64,000 nucleotides of DNA from Amoebidium appalachense (lineage: Eukaryota > Ichthyosporea): contig CAVNZM010000017.1 of NCBI GenBank assembly GCA_963693365.1, forward strand, positions 1,922,001 to 1,986,000. Reading direction: 5' to 3'. Positions 1-64,000 of this stretch are shown here, in pieces. How positions within the stretch are numbered: position 1 is the first letter of the stretch; each line of letters begins with the position of its first letter. The notes under the pieces were generated by a model. The model worked only from the letters and a program-made list of their open reading frames with translations, was not told where the DNA came from and searched no databases. The translations under genes were made by a program, and so were the position numbers.

Positions 1-441
1 ATCCCGACAAAACAAGAACAAAGTGGGTTAGGGTTAAGAACGAAACAAGTAAAAGAGAAACCACCACTCCCACCACCATTATCCCCTAGTGGAATGCAAC
101 CCGACTTCCCCTCACTCGATTTCGATTGACGCTGTAAACCCAATTTGGACACTGGAAACATGTGAAGAGTCCATCCGTTTTCAAAGCTTTATCATTTTCT
201 CATGGTTTTTTTTTTCATTTTTTACGGTTTTTTTTTTTTTTTTTTTTCCCCGAGGGGAGGGGGGGGGGGGGGGAAGGTTTATCACTGTCTCCTACTTGCT
301 TTATCGCCAATCTAGTTTGTTCAGGGGAGAGGGTTGGCGGGGGACAGGGGGACATGCAACGTAAGGTGCTAACCCAAATCCCTCCCCTCCCCCCTCCCCC
401 CCCCCTCCGCCCTATTTCTTCAAAACCCCGAAATTTCACAG
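1..441. other. 5' flank / intron upstream of first visible EGF exon
   Basis: This stretch has no coding signal that I recognise. It holds a T-run (about 205-247), a G-run (about 258-273) and a C-rich tract (380-410). It ends in a good 3' splice site (tttcacag) at 441. Long open frames that start upstream of 442 are intron read-through, because the EGF homology begins only after this acceptor. It is most likely the end of an intron whose upstream exon lies outside the window. Confidence 0.6.
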
Positions 442-49623
<49,182 letters not shown>

Positions 49624-50392
49624 GATCTAGAATAAGGCCCTTTTATGCATGTGTGCTGGTGGTAGTTCCAAAGGTTTTGCCAGGTGAAAATAAATACTGT
49701 GACGATTCTCAGTTATTAATCTAGCAACTCGATCACGTGTACATATGTACAGTGCGACTATTATGTACTACTATAGGCCCTATGTATAGGGTGGCGCTTC
49801 AAGAAGTTCCGAGGCCCCAGGGTTACGGATCTTGACTTGTAGTGCCATGGCCATAGTGACACTGCGTGTATACATCTTGTTCATATCTAAATTCAGCCAT
49901 TCAACCTTCATCTTTCTACACTGATGTAGTGACTAAACAGACAACATCTCTGCTATTACGTAAGCCTTTTAAATTTTGTGTGTCGAACCTTAGTAATTCT
50001 GTAAGCTCAAATGTCAAACAATTTTCCTAATATTAGAGCTAGTCATAGGGTTACAAAATGACTGTCCACAGAGCCAGTACTGAAGAAATACATGGAATGA
50101 AACCCAATCAATTGCAAATATACACATCCGTCAACACGTTGACCGGGGCGGGCGCCGGGGGGGGGGGGGGGGGGGGTCATACAGGTGATTCGACCTAAAT
50201 CCGCCATGTGGCCCAGTTGACTTTAAAAACATATTCTTATTGGGCTATCCAGTGGGGATGATTCAAGCATTGCCCAGCCACCCGTAGTATCTGTATCTGA
50301 CAACCGCCCTTTAAGCTCAGGTTACTCCAATCTAAGGTGTTTGTGGGTCTAGATCTGATGATTAAATGAGGTTCCGGTCCCAGTGTGTAACA

Positions 50393-50459
<67 letters not shown>

Positions 50460-50956
50460 CCGCACGGTGCATATTTATGTAACATATCTACATCTATGTT
50501 TATAATGATCAGGCTATAGCATAACATGAAGGTCCAAGTTTATTTCGTTCCACAAAAAACATATTCACAACCAGTGCTTTCTCTTCACACCATACACGTG
50601 CACACACAAAAAAAATATTCACATTCATCATACGCTTAGATAGCAGCTTCACCAAATATATAGCGAGACATTCCAAATGCGAAAATTCAACCGAAAAACT
50701 TCATATAAATCGGTAAAATCTACCGGATAGAAGTGGAATGTACGACTGTGCGTAATTCACACTCTGGGAGTTCATGAATCATAAATAAATATATACATAT
50801 CTCTCATAGGTACAACCCTTCGTAGCTACAGTTCCAGTCAAACCCCGCCGGTTTCTCCCCATATTACCACCACACGCAAGTTCAACGTTAACACACTACC
50901 CTAACTACAGCAATAACAAAAAAAAACAAAACACAACAGCCTGTTCAAGCCAAGAT
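49624..50956. other. Convergent intergenic region
   Basis: It separates the 3' ends of the EGF gene (+) and the nuclease-kinase gene (-). It is mostly mixed-composition, A/T-leaning sequence with a G-run (50158-50176) and (GT)n (50395-50451). I see no further gene. Confidence 0.7.
49689..49694 (+). promoter_or_regulatory. Polyadenylation signal AATAAA (EGF gene)
   Basis: A canonical hexamer 66 nt past the EGF gene stop, the first on the + strand after it. It fits a short 3' UTR. Confidence 0.6.
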
Positions 50957-53900
50957 CTATACCACTTTCAGCGCCTCAAACTTTGCCGCCAACCGTTCAT
51001 ACAATTCTGGGCAGGTTCCCGTGGTCAACCACTCTACCGCCTCTGCCCACCACGCCGCCGCAAATCGCTTGTTCCACTCACCCTCGTTATTTCCCCCCTC
51101 TTCACCCAACAAAGGCGGGGGGGCGCCAAACAGGAGCTCATACGCCGACCGCAACGCGCCAATCACATCTCGGATGCGCGCATCCTGCTCATCTATCAAC
51201 GGATACGGGCTGTGATACTCTGGAGTGCCGACAATCAACTCGCAATTGAGTTCGTTTAAACGGTCGGCGCTTGACCAATCGTTGAGCAGGAGGTTGTTGG
51301 ACGGGTCGAGGTACATGTTGGCAGGCTTAATATCGCGATGCACCACCCCGGCCTTGTGCACATCTCTCAGCAACAGCATCAGCTGCTTGATGTGTTTCCC
51401 CGTGGCCCTTTCCCCATCCTCCGTTTGGGGCCAAAGAGGCTTTCCGATGGGCTCCACCACAAGATAACCGTAGCCATCCGTTGTGTTTCCCACCTTCTTG
51501 GCCCGCGGAACAAAACCAATTTCTTTACTCTCGAGACGCGTTAGAATGGCGTGTTCGCGGTGGCAGGGGGAAGAGGAGTTGGTCCCATGAGGCTCCTTGT
51601 CCAACTTTACCACCACCTGAAAGCGTAACGAGGTGGTGAGAATCTCTGCCAACCTGTTTCTCTCTGCTGTTATGCAGCCTACCATACCATCAACTCCGTC
51701 GCAGTATCCCTTTCTTCGTTGTCTTCAAGCAGATTAACATCTAACTAAATTCCATATATGGCCAGTGTGCCTATACACGTGCACCCTGACCATGAACCAA
51801 CGCATATGAAGCACAGAGAGAAGATACCTGATGTTCTTTGTGCACGCAGTGTTAGTCCATATGTGCCCGTACTGCAAAACAAACAATGGAAAAGACACGC
51901 GCAAGCAAGAGGGGAACACATGTGTTTTTGTAATTAACGAACATGACATACTATGCCCCTTGGTGGTCTGTGTTTCGGGTTGTTCATGCAGGTGGTGGTG
52001 AGAAGAGAGAGCAGAATGCGAGGGACGGGGAGGAGGAAAGAGGAAGGGGGAGGGGGGGAGGGGGGTGGGGGGTACGGAGTATGATGTACACATTGACAAT
52101 GGGAGAGGCAATGCGTACTTACAAAGAAGAACACATTAAGGGACGTGTGCGTGTGTGTGTGTGGGGGGGGGGGGGGGGGGGGGGGGGGGGAAGGGGGGGG
52201 GAGGAGGATTGCACTAGAAGGGGGAAAGAAGATTAATAAAGCAAGGTCACCGAAAGCCGGACCACAAAGCTAAAGAGAATAAGCCGAGCTTGTTCTAAGA
52301 AGTGCCTTAGTTCATTCACTAATCGAAAGAAGCTCCAAGAATGTGAATCAGAGGGAGGGACAGAGTGAGCCTTGCCCAAGCAGTGTGTGAGTGCTTGTGG
52401 AATGTGAGCATATGCGAGGCTCGCGGTTGTATGGTTGTGTGTGGTTGCGGGCATGCTGGTGCGTGTGTGGGGCTTTCGGAGTATACGGTGTGCCAGCATA
52501 GCACTTACTCCCCATAAAGGCCCAACCTTTGGAACCTTGGAACACAAAACCAAACACCCACCACACGTTTCTGGTTTCCTGTCGGCTCTCCCTTGAAGGC
52601 GATTGTAAACGCTCCCACACCTAATGCTCGATTGATAGTGAACTCCGGGTTGTTGTCAAACACAGACATGTCTGGCAGCCAGAATCCAATCTCCCTGGGA
52701 TCCTGTGACAAAAGACCAAAAAGCATGTTCCAACCGTCTTTTCCGGTGTAAACCATACTGTGTTCGTAGATAAAACCCGTTGACCTGACCCTTATAATTT
52801 TGAAAAATTGAAATAGATATCCATCAGTTAGCGTGACCACGATAAACGCACGGTGGGGCTGTTCTTTTTCGAGCAGATCACAGGCAAAATCCCAAACACG
52901 CCCTTGCTCCTCAGGAGAAAAACTGCCCATGCCTCTGGGCCTTTTCACTTCAATCATGGTGGTAATTGCCAGGGGCCCGTCACGGTTGGGAAGGTAACAC
53001 GGGATGTCAGGTTTACGCGAACCAAAACTAGGGGCTTTCTCTCGGTCACACAATGGGACGCTGCGGAACTGTGTTTCGAAATCGGGCACGTTCTGTAACA
53101 CCTTCTGGATAAAATCCTGTGCTTCTGCTTCGGTCCTCTTCTCCGCAACAACTCCCACCTCCGCCCCACACTCGAGCTCGACCGGGGGCCAACTTGGCTG
53201 CAGTACCTGCAACCGGCCAGCTTTCTTCGCCTCCTGGAACATGCGGCTGTAGCTCGACTCTGTGCGAACACCGGGACGCCGTGCCAATGATGCCTGAGCA
53301 ACTGCCGAAGAAGAACCTGTTAGTTGCCTTATGGAGAGCTGGGTCACTGCATTGCACAGCCTTTCGGTGCCTTGCCCAAACCAATGTTCAAGAAAGGCAA
53401 AACCAACCAACCCGAAGGAATCAATAGCACAGGTTGAGCAAAATATACACTAACAGAACTAAAGACCGCAAAGGTGATCCGCAAGGTCGGTCAGACAGCT
53501 TGTACTTTGCGTTTCTGAGCACTGTTGCTTGTTCAGGTGCACAAGGAGGCAACCTACGGCAGAGAGGAAAGTGCTGATGATCAAAGGCTTGACTTGACTT
53601 ACGTAGCTGAAAGACGCACAGCTAACTACAACAGCTTTTCGCCTCAATAAACTCATAAAAGAACTCTAAGAACTTTACCTTTCATATCCAGGTCAGAAAG
53701 TTTGTCCGAAAACTCTGCAAGAACGGCCTTCTCCTTTTCCAAACGTGCTACCTCGTCGTCCTTCTCCTTTCTCAAACGTGCTACCTCGTCGTCCTTCTCC
53801 TTTCTCAAGCGTTCTACCTCGTTGTCCTTCTCCTTTCTCAAGCGCTCTACCTCCTTTTCCAAACGTGCTACCTCGTCGTCCTTCTCCTTTCTCAAACGTG

Positions 53901-54225
53901 CTACCTCGTCGTCCTTCTCCTTTCTCAAACGTGCTACCTCGTCGTCCTTCTCCTTTCTCAAACGTGCTACCTCGTCATCCTTCTCCTTTCTCAAACGTGC
54001 CAACTCTTCGTTCTTCTCCTTTTTCAGATCTTCCTTTTCCGTTTTGTAATATTCCTTCTCCTTTATCAAGCCCTCTTCCCTCTTACTGATTTGGTTTACT
54101 TCGATTTCCAATCGTGATACTTGAAACCTCAGGATTTCACATTCAAACGTTGAATCCTGTTTCGCCCCTATCTCTTCCTTCCGCCTCTCCTCCCGGTTTG
54201 TTACGTGCTGCTCCTCATCACCCAT
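50957..54225 (-). CDS. Crinkler-like protein: coiled coil + PD-(D/E)XK nuclease-like domain + protein kinase
   Basis: Proposed exons: 54225-53679, 53370-52562 and 51616-50957, about 670 residues. The phases agree (1-1, then 0-0). Exon 1 starts at an ATG and is a charged coiled coil with repeats of L-R-K-E-K-D-D-E-V-A-R. Exon 2 has a nuclease-like signature: E-A-Q-D-F, then K-P-D-I, then I-E-V-K, then E-E-Q-G-R-V-W. It ends with the kinase glycine loop L-G-V-G-A-F. Exon 3 supplies V-V-V-K-L (ATP lysine), V-H-R-D-I-K-P-A-N (catalytic loop) and N-D-W-S in place of DFG. REase-fold plus kinase is a known layout of Crinkler (CRN)-type effectors, found in oomycetes, fungi and other eukaryotes. The catalytic residues look intact except for DWS. 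The exon 2 boundaries, and whether the coiled coil belongs to the same transcript, are less certain. Confidence 0.72.
53700..54010 (-). repeat. Coding 33-bp minisatellite (coiled-coil hendecads)
   Basis: About nine near-identical 33-nt units encode L-R-K-E-K-D-D-E-V-A-R, with single N-E or E-K-E-V-E variants. Eleven-residue periodicity is a hendecad coiled coil. Because 33 is a multiple of three, copy changes would keep frame. The opposite strand is also open in two frames here, which is an artefact of the repeat. Confidence 0.88.
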
Positions 54226-56707
54226 CTTTTCGCTACTTTCAACCCTGCTTCTTCATTAAACCTAGCAAAATGCGCCCTTCATTACTTTGTCTTTTTAACC
54301 CCTTGGTTCCACGTCATCGTTCGTACTCAAACAGCGGTGTGGCGACTTGATCTCAAGTTGCGACTTAAGGTCCGGCGGGATATGGATTTTGGACCCCAGC
54401 AAAATTTTATTGCGCCCCGGCCGACTCAGATTGCGGCGGTTCGATTGGATGCTGCTTCACCACAATAGATGAAATTTGGATCGCACTGAAAACAGGTGTA
54501 GATATATAGCGCAAAAACTGTCCGGTCGTTTTCTATGATCATAAAGGTGAAAATACACTTATAAACCCACGACCGGTCACGTGATCCGACCGAACCGATT
54601 CGGGTCGGGTCACGGTTCAGGCCGGGTCACGGGCCGGTCCGGTGAAAAATTAGGAAGTTTTGACCCGAAATGCGTTCTCTGCGGCAATCGACGCGTCTCC
54701 CCGAGCCCATCCTGGGAGTGCAAAAAAAAAATTTCGGGTCGGGTCTAAAACTTGAGATTTTCGCGAAAAACATATATCCAGCCCGGTATGGGCTGCGCAT
54801 CATAGACATTTTTCTTTACTAAAATTTGGCACCCACGTAACACAACAATCCCCCGCACCTACCCCAAACTGCAAAAACACCACCACACCACCGCCACCCG
54901 TAAAAAGAAAAGCACGGGCATCACCCAAAAAATCCCACGTGCACACAAACATACCCCCCACGCACACCCGGCCAGCCTGCCCGGACTGCCGGCACAAACA
55001 GAGACCCACAGTGCCAAGGCCTTCTAAGTAGGAGTGTTATTTAGGAGGCCTTAACAGTGCCCTGGAAACCACACATTTTAGCACACAAACAAATTGCCAC
55101 AACTTATGTAAAACTATAAACCCTGTAGGTAGCAATCCCCTACCACCACCACCTCCACACCTTACCACCCCACCATCCCGATACTCCCCGTTATAACACA
55201 GCACACACGACACAGGACATTTCCACTTCTGTAGATCGACCACCCCACCATCCCGATACCCCCCGTTGTAACACAGCACACATGTGCACAGGGCCGTGGC
55301 ACACACGACACAGGACATTCCACTTCTGTAGATCGACCAATGAGGGCCTGTGGATAACGTTTATTTTTAGGATTTGATGTAGGGGAGGACTGCCTGCGTG
55401 GCTGGGGTATTAACTCTGGGCAAAGTGAGTGAGTACGTATACAGGATTGTGAAGGATGGTTTAACATCGCTGAGCACATAGATAGCAACCGAACTGTCGG
55501 TGCGCTGTGTGGAAGACGGTGGTCCTGATAAGGCCCCCGGGCCTTAAATTGAATAAAAATAAAAAGAGAACACCCACCATCCACCCACACCCACACCCAC
55601 ACCTTTCTCCTTGGGCAGGGACCGCGTACAATAGATTTAAGGTGATGGCACTTTATTATTATCGACCGGTAAGACCATACACAACGTGAAAGTGTGCAGA
55701 ACATATGGAAGCCGTATCTACATTGTGAGATATAAAAACGGGCACACGTCCCCTCTCGCTACATAGGCTTCACATGTTAACCCAGTCTAAACAGAGGAAA
55801 CAAGTCAGTACTAGTGTATTACATATAATCATTGTTGTTTCGGAGATGAAAAAAACATAGCTGCAACGTTAGGACAAAGTTTAAAAATGAAAGAAAACAA
55901 ATGGTTAGTACTACTCTAACAAGAAACACACACCAACCTAAGGAACACTTTTACATTTCACACAACCAATATATCCTTGATGGTTAGGCATCCCCACCAC
56001 CCCATGACCATTCAATAGGTGGTGTTGCTATAATACTTCAGCCGAAAACTCTATAGCCCACGTCACACCCACGGCTATACATTCCCTGACGCTGTGTGCA
56101 AATTCTTAACTCAGGCCCCATAACCAACACAAGCATTATAAAAATAAAAGTAACTGATTAACTCGCAGTAGTGAAAAGACCGGGGGCAAAGTTGCCACAT
56201 AAGAAAAACTAAAGATATTAATGAAAAGAAAGCACCAGAAAGAAAAGAAGAAGAAAAGACCAAAAAAAAAAAAGGGAACGGGCTTGAGGCAACTTTGCAG
56301 AAATAGGGTAGGACATCAGCCCTCATCAGATACAAACATCAAAATGCGTAACCCTGCCTATGTCTTCAACTCTGAAGCTAACCCCCCCTTCCCATCTCCC
56401 CGGGCTATGTTCCAACTCCGTATGCCTTGTGTCTATACATGCCATTTTTTGCTCTTGCCAAAAACCAAAGCCCCCCCCCCCCCCCCCCCCCCCCCCCAAC
56501 AAAAAAAAAGAAAATGTATTAAAACCCACACCACTACCCCCAAAACAACGCACACAGGTTGAAACAAAAACCCCATACTGATGGTTCCCACCGGGAACAC
56601 ATCACAGTATTAACCCCCCCCCCCCCCCCCCCCCATCCCCCCAACCCCATTTCCCCGGAAACGCACCAGGAAATTTGGGTAAAAAACCCCGGAAATTCCC
56701 CGTTCGT
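54226..56707. other. Intergenic region between nuclease-kinase and Ras genes
   Basis: It should contain the promoter of the nuclease-kinase gene (just right of 54225) and the 3' flank of the Ras gene. It holds a GC-rich patch repeating cgggtcacgg (54560-54640), a tandem duplication (55166-55340), A/T-rich unique sequence to 56300 and C-runs at 56470 and 56615. I see no convincing coding exon. Confidence 0.6.
55166..55340. repeat. Tandem duplication, units of ~75 and ~100 bp
   Basis: Unit 1 is 55166-55240 and unit 2 is 55241-55340. Both begin caccccaccatcccgata and end with cacttctgtagatcgac. Unit 2 carries an insertion of about 24 bp in the middle. Confidence 0.85.
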
Positions 56708-59877
<3,170 letters not shown>

Positions 59878-60169
59878 TGGTGGTGGTTGGGGGAAGGAGG
59901 GGGGGGGGGGAGGAGGGTCATTAGGAAGAAAGGCTCGGGCTATCCAATAAGTAATACCATTTAGGGGAAAAAACTATTCGCTCTGCGTGCACATTGCAAT
60001 CATCCACACACTTTGTGCTTGTAGCTGCACACAAACCCTCCCCCCCCCCCTTCCCCCCCTCTTCCTCCACGACTTTCATATGGTGCACGTACCAGCACAA
60101 ACGCCCCTTCGCCCCTCCACTCACCCACCCAAAACACACGCCCCATCCCCACCCCCACCCCCCACCCTA

Positions 60170-60240
60170 CACACACACAGATAGACACATACAGTGCTGT
60201 TCGTGGCAAATCGGGAAAGCTCCCACAACGTAAGCCTCCT
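60170..60240 (-). other. Weak candidate upstream Ras exon
   Basis: On the - strand the sequence ends C-H-E-Q-H and then a GTATGT donor at 60192 in the phase needed for the next Ras exon. Ras proteins have R-E-Q-Y-M-R-T-G here, so similarity is slight and three residues would be lost. I would not call it without a transcript. Confidence 0.2.
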
Positions 60241-60353
60241 CAACCCCTATCCTCCCCCCCTCCCCCCCCCCCCCCCCCCCCAAACCCCCCCCCAGACACA
60301 CACACACCATACCCCTCCCTCCCCCCCCCCTCCTCCCTCTCCTCAACCCACCC

Positions 60354-60393
<40 letters not shown>

Positions 60394-60494
60394 CAGACAC
60401 ACACACATCATCACCAACATGCACACACGCATGCACACATGCACACGCACACACGCACGCACGTCCGCACGCACCAATGCAATACTTCCCCTCC

Positions 60495-60529
<35 letters not shown>

Positions 60530-60602
60530 TTCGTTTTGGTTAGGGTCTTCGTTTTGGTTAGGGGGGGTGGGGTTGGAAAGGGGAGGGGGGGGGGGGGGGG
60601 GG

Positions 60603-60832
60603 TGTTTGAATGCGTCAAAAAGTACGAAGTACACAAGAACAAACGGATAACACGATGCAGAATGCAAGCCATACATAAAGAGTATGCATAATAAGCAGAG
60701 CCCATCCTCAGGGGGGGCCCACGTCATCCACAGTACCCGAGTTTCGACCTATTCCCCTCGTTAACGAAACCCAACTCAGATACTGTTTCACTTGAACATG
60801 AGTAGGTCACCCGTCTTGATCAGAGACGAGCA
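60603..60832 (-). repeat. Dispersed repeat, copy B (inverted relative to copy A)
   Basis: It is the reverse complement of 10750-10983 with one single-base indel by my reading. The C-tract end (G-run at 60580-60602 on the + strand) is shared with copy A. It lies upstream of the visible Ras exons, where 5' exons might be expected. Confidence 0.88.
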
Positions 60833-62696
<1,864 letters not shown>

Positions 62697-63998
62697 CTAG
62701 GGAGTGTTGATCTTTTTAGTGATGATGGAGAGTATGTGAGAGGAGTGAACGCCACGGTATATGTGCGGGTGTGTGGCGAGAAAGCTGTGCATTTTGTGGT
62801 GCAAGAGTCTAAACGAGTAGCCTTTGTTAAGCAATGTTTTAGCAAGTCGTGCAGTGCATGTGGTGAATGCAGCAAGTGTGGAGCATTTGCGCTGGTAGCT
62901 ATGCATTTGACTTGTCATGATGCCGTATTTTGCAGTGCGGGAGATGAATGAGTCGTGATGTGGGAAACGAACGATGTCTAGTGTATTGAACGTGGGTGTG
63001 TCGAGCTTGTTGTAGATGGTTGTGTGAATGCCGTGATTAGTGCAGGTGATATGCAAGTCGAGGTAGGGGACAGAGGGGGAGGAACCGGCAGGGTTGAGTT
63101 GAAGGCTGGTCTTGGGATATAGACCGAAATCACAATCTTCTAAATAGAGGTGGGAGAGAATGCGAGGATTATGAAGGGAGATCAAATCATCTATGTAGCG
63201 GCGAGTAAACTGAAAATCTACCAAGACATCAATGCGTTCGTGTGCAATAAGCTTGCGAACAAAATCCAACTCATAAGTAAAGAGATAGAAATTAGCCAAG
63301 AAAACAGCACAGTTTGTACCCATGGGGATACCAATGTCCTGTTTGTAGAGGGTATCGCCAAACACAACATATATGTTATCTACGAGGAAACATAGAAAAT
63401 CCACAAGCTGTGCCTTAGAGAGATGTAGAGAGTGTTCTTTAGGCTCAAAGGAATCATCCTGGGAATCATCATCTACACGATCCACCCAGGACAACGTGGA
63501 GCCGGTTTTCTTAATAAACATGTGTGGTTTGCGAGCGTCCGTGCATTTTTTGACAAATATTGCGTCAATCAGTGTAGTGAGGCGAGCTTTCAAATCATGC
63601 AAGTCAATCTTGGTGTAGAGTGTGGAAAAATCAAACACAGACACGGGCGTATTTTCGTGTTGGCGTGTGGTACGGTTAAGGGCGTTGATTGTGTGTGTGA
63701 GTGCGGTGCTATCCGTGAGAATCCAAGAGCTAGTGTTGTGTGGCAGGTGGGGTTTGACAACATCACACCACATACGTTCGACATCAGGGGAGACGAACTT
63801 AAACACACTAGTGAGAAGGCGGGAGAGAGGTTCAAGTGATGTGGCAGAGGAGTTGGCAATGAAACGGAAGGTGGGTGGTGTTTTGTGCATTTTAACTATG
63901 GCCTGAAATGTGGGCAAGCGTGCAGTGCGACGTCCTGGTGTGCCTTTTATGTCATGTGTTTTGAGAAATGCAAGGTGTTGTGCAACAATGTCTTTTGG
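62697..63998 (-). CDS. Penelope-like reverse transcriptase (5' end beyond window)
   Basis: The frame is open from the window edge to a stop at 62697, 433 codons. Reverse-transcriptase motifs in order: K-M-H-K-T-P-P-T-F-R-F-I; V-F-D-F-S-T-L-Y-T (first catalytic Asp); G-I-P-M-G-T-N-C-A; R-Y-I-D-D-L (catalytic DD); and Y-L-D-L-H-I. The K-x-H-K-x-P and MGTN forms are typical of Penelope-like elements and relatives rather than of LTR or LINE enzymes. No GIY-YIG endonuclease is seen in the 110 or so residues after the last motif. It may be an endonuclease-lacking type or an RT-only ORF. The visible part has no stop or frameshift, so it could be a young copy. Confidence 0.82.
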   Translation of the reverse strand, partial: PKDIVAQHLAFLKTHDIKGTPGRRTARLPTFQAIVKMHKTPPTFRFIANSSATSLEPLSRLLTSVFKFVSPDVERMWCDVVKPHLPHNTSSWILTDSTALTHTINALNRTTRQHENTPVSVFDFSTLYTKIDLHDLKARLTTLIDAIFVKKCTDARKPHMFIKKTGSTLSWVDRVDDDSQDDSFEPKEHSLHLSKAQLVDFLCFLVDNIYVVFGDTLYKQDIGIPMGTNCAVFLANFYLFTYELDFVRKLIAHERIDVLVDFQFTRRYIDDLISLHNPRILSHLYLEDCDFGLYPKTSLQLNPAGSSPSVPYLDLHITCTNHGIHTTIYNKLDTPTFNTLDIVRFPHHDSFISRTAKYGIMTSQMHSYQRKCSTLAAFTTCTARLAKTLLNKGYSFRLLHHKMHSFLATHPHIYRGVHSSHILSIITKKINTP

Positions 63999-64000
63999 TG

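Noticed and set aside
26-36. Telomere-like ttagggtta
   Set aside because: A single occurrence without tandem repetition. The ggttaggg pair at 60537-60562 is also only two copies.
162-441. Upstream extension of the first open frame as the gene start
   Set aside because: It runs through T-, G- and C-runs and shows no signal peptide. A clear acceptor at 441 begins the EGF homology.
53702-54089. Two + strand open frames opposite the coiled coil
   Set aside because: Mirror frames produced by the 33-bp coding repeat; no start context or homology.
54114-54468. Short + strand frames upstream of the nuclease-kinase gene
   Set aside because: They overlap the coiled-coil start on the other strand and have no homology I recognise.

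Overview
The window is nuclear DNA of a eukaryote. It has spliceosomal GT-AG introns, a prenylated Ras-type GTPase, metazoan-style calcium-binding EGF modules and a Penelope-like reverse transcriptase. Non-coding DNA is packed with long homopolymers (mostly C on the + strand), (GT/AC)n, (CT/GA)n and minisatellites. The mix of cbEGF arrays, a choice-of-anchor A domain and a Crinkler-like nuclease-kinase suggests a protist or other non-vertebrate lineage, but I cannot name the clade from this sequence alone.

Layout. (1) 442-49623, + strand: one giant gene, its 5' end outside the window. I resolve 66 exons encoding roughly 4,000 residues and about 88 EGF-like modules. Of these exons, 54 are single-EGF, phase 1-1, 120-135 nt long. 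A core near the 3' end (exons 58-65) has multi-EGF exons and introns that cut through modules. The last exon (48284-49623) carries a choice-of-anchor A-like domain and the stop. A 500-N assembly gap (14776-15275) removes part of exon 19. (2) 50957-54225, - strand, convergent with the EGF gene: a coiled coil, a PD-(D/E)XK nuclease-like domain and a protein kinase, a Crinkler-like arrangement. (3) 56708-59776, - strand: the 3' exons of a Ras-family GTPase ending in a CAAX box; its P-loop and switch exons are not identifiable. (4) 62697 to the right edge, - strand: a Penelope-like reverse transcriptase ORF.

The main discovery is the internal order of the EGF array. Rare EGF subtypes recur in a fixed sequence. 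A module with C-P-x-G-Y in its last loop is followed in all seven cases by a module with C-x-x-C in place of C-x-C. In three cases a third subtype (a GPG-F/GW module) lies exactly two exons upstream. The array therefore seems to have grown by duplicating multi-exon blocks. Near-identical distant exons (exon 1 against 58, exon 30 against 45) suggest continuing conversion. Dying exon relics, a tandem triplication of an exon end, a TA-flanked MITE and a dispersed repeat in inverted copies 50 kb apart show how fluid the locus is.
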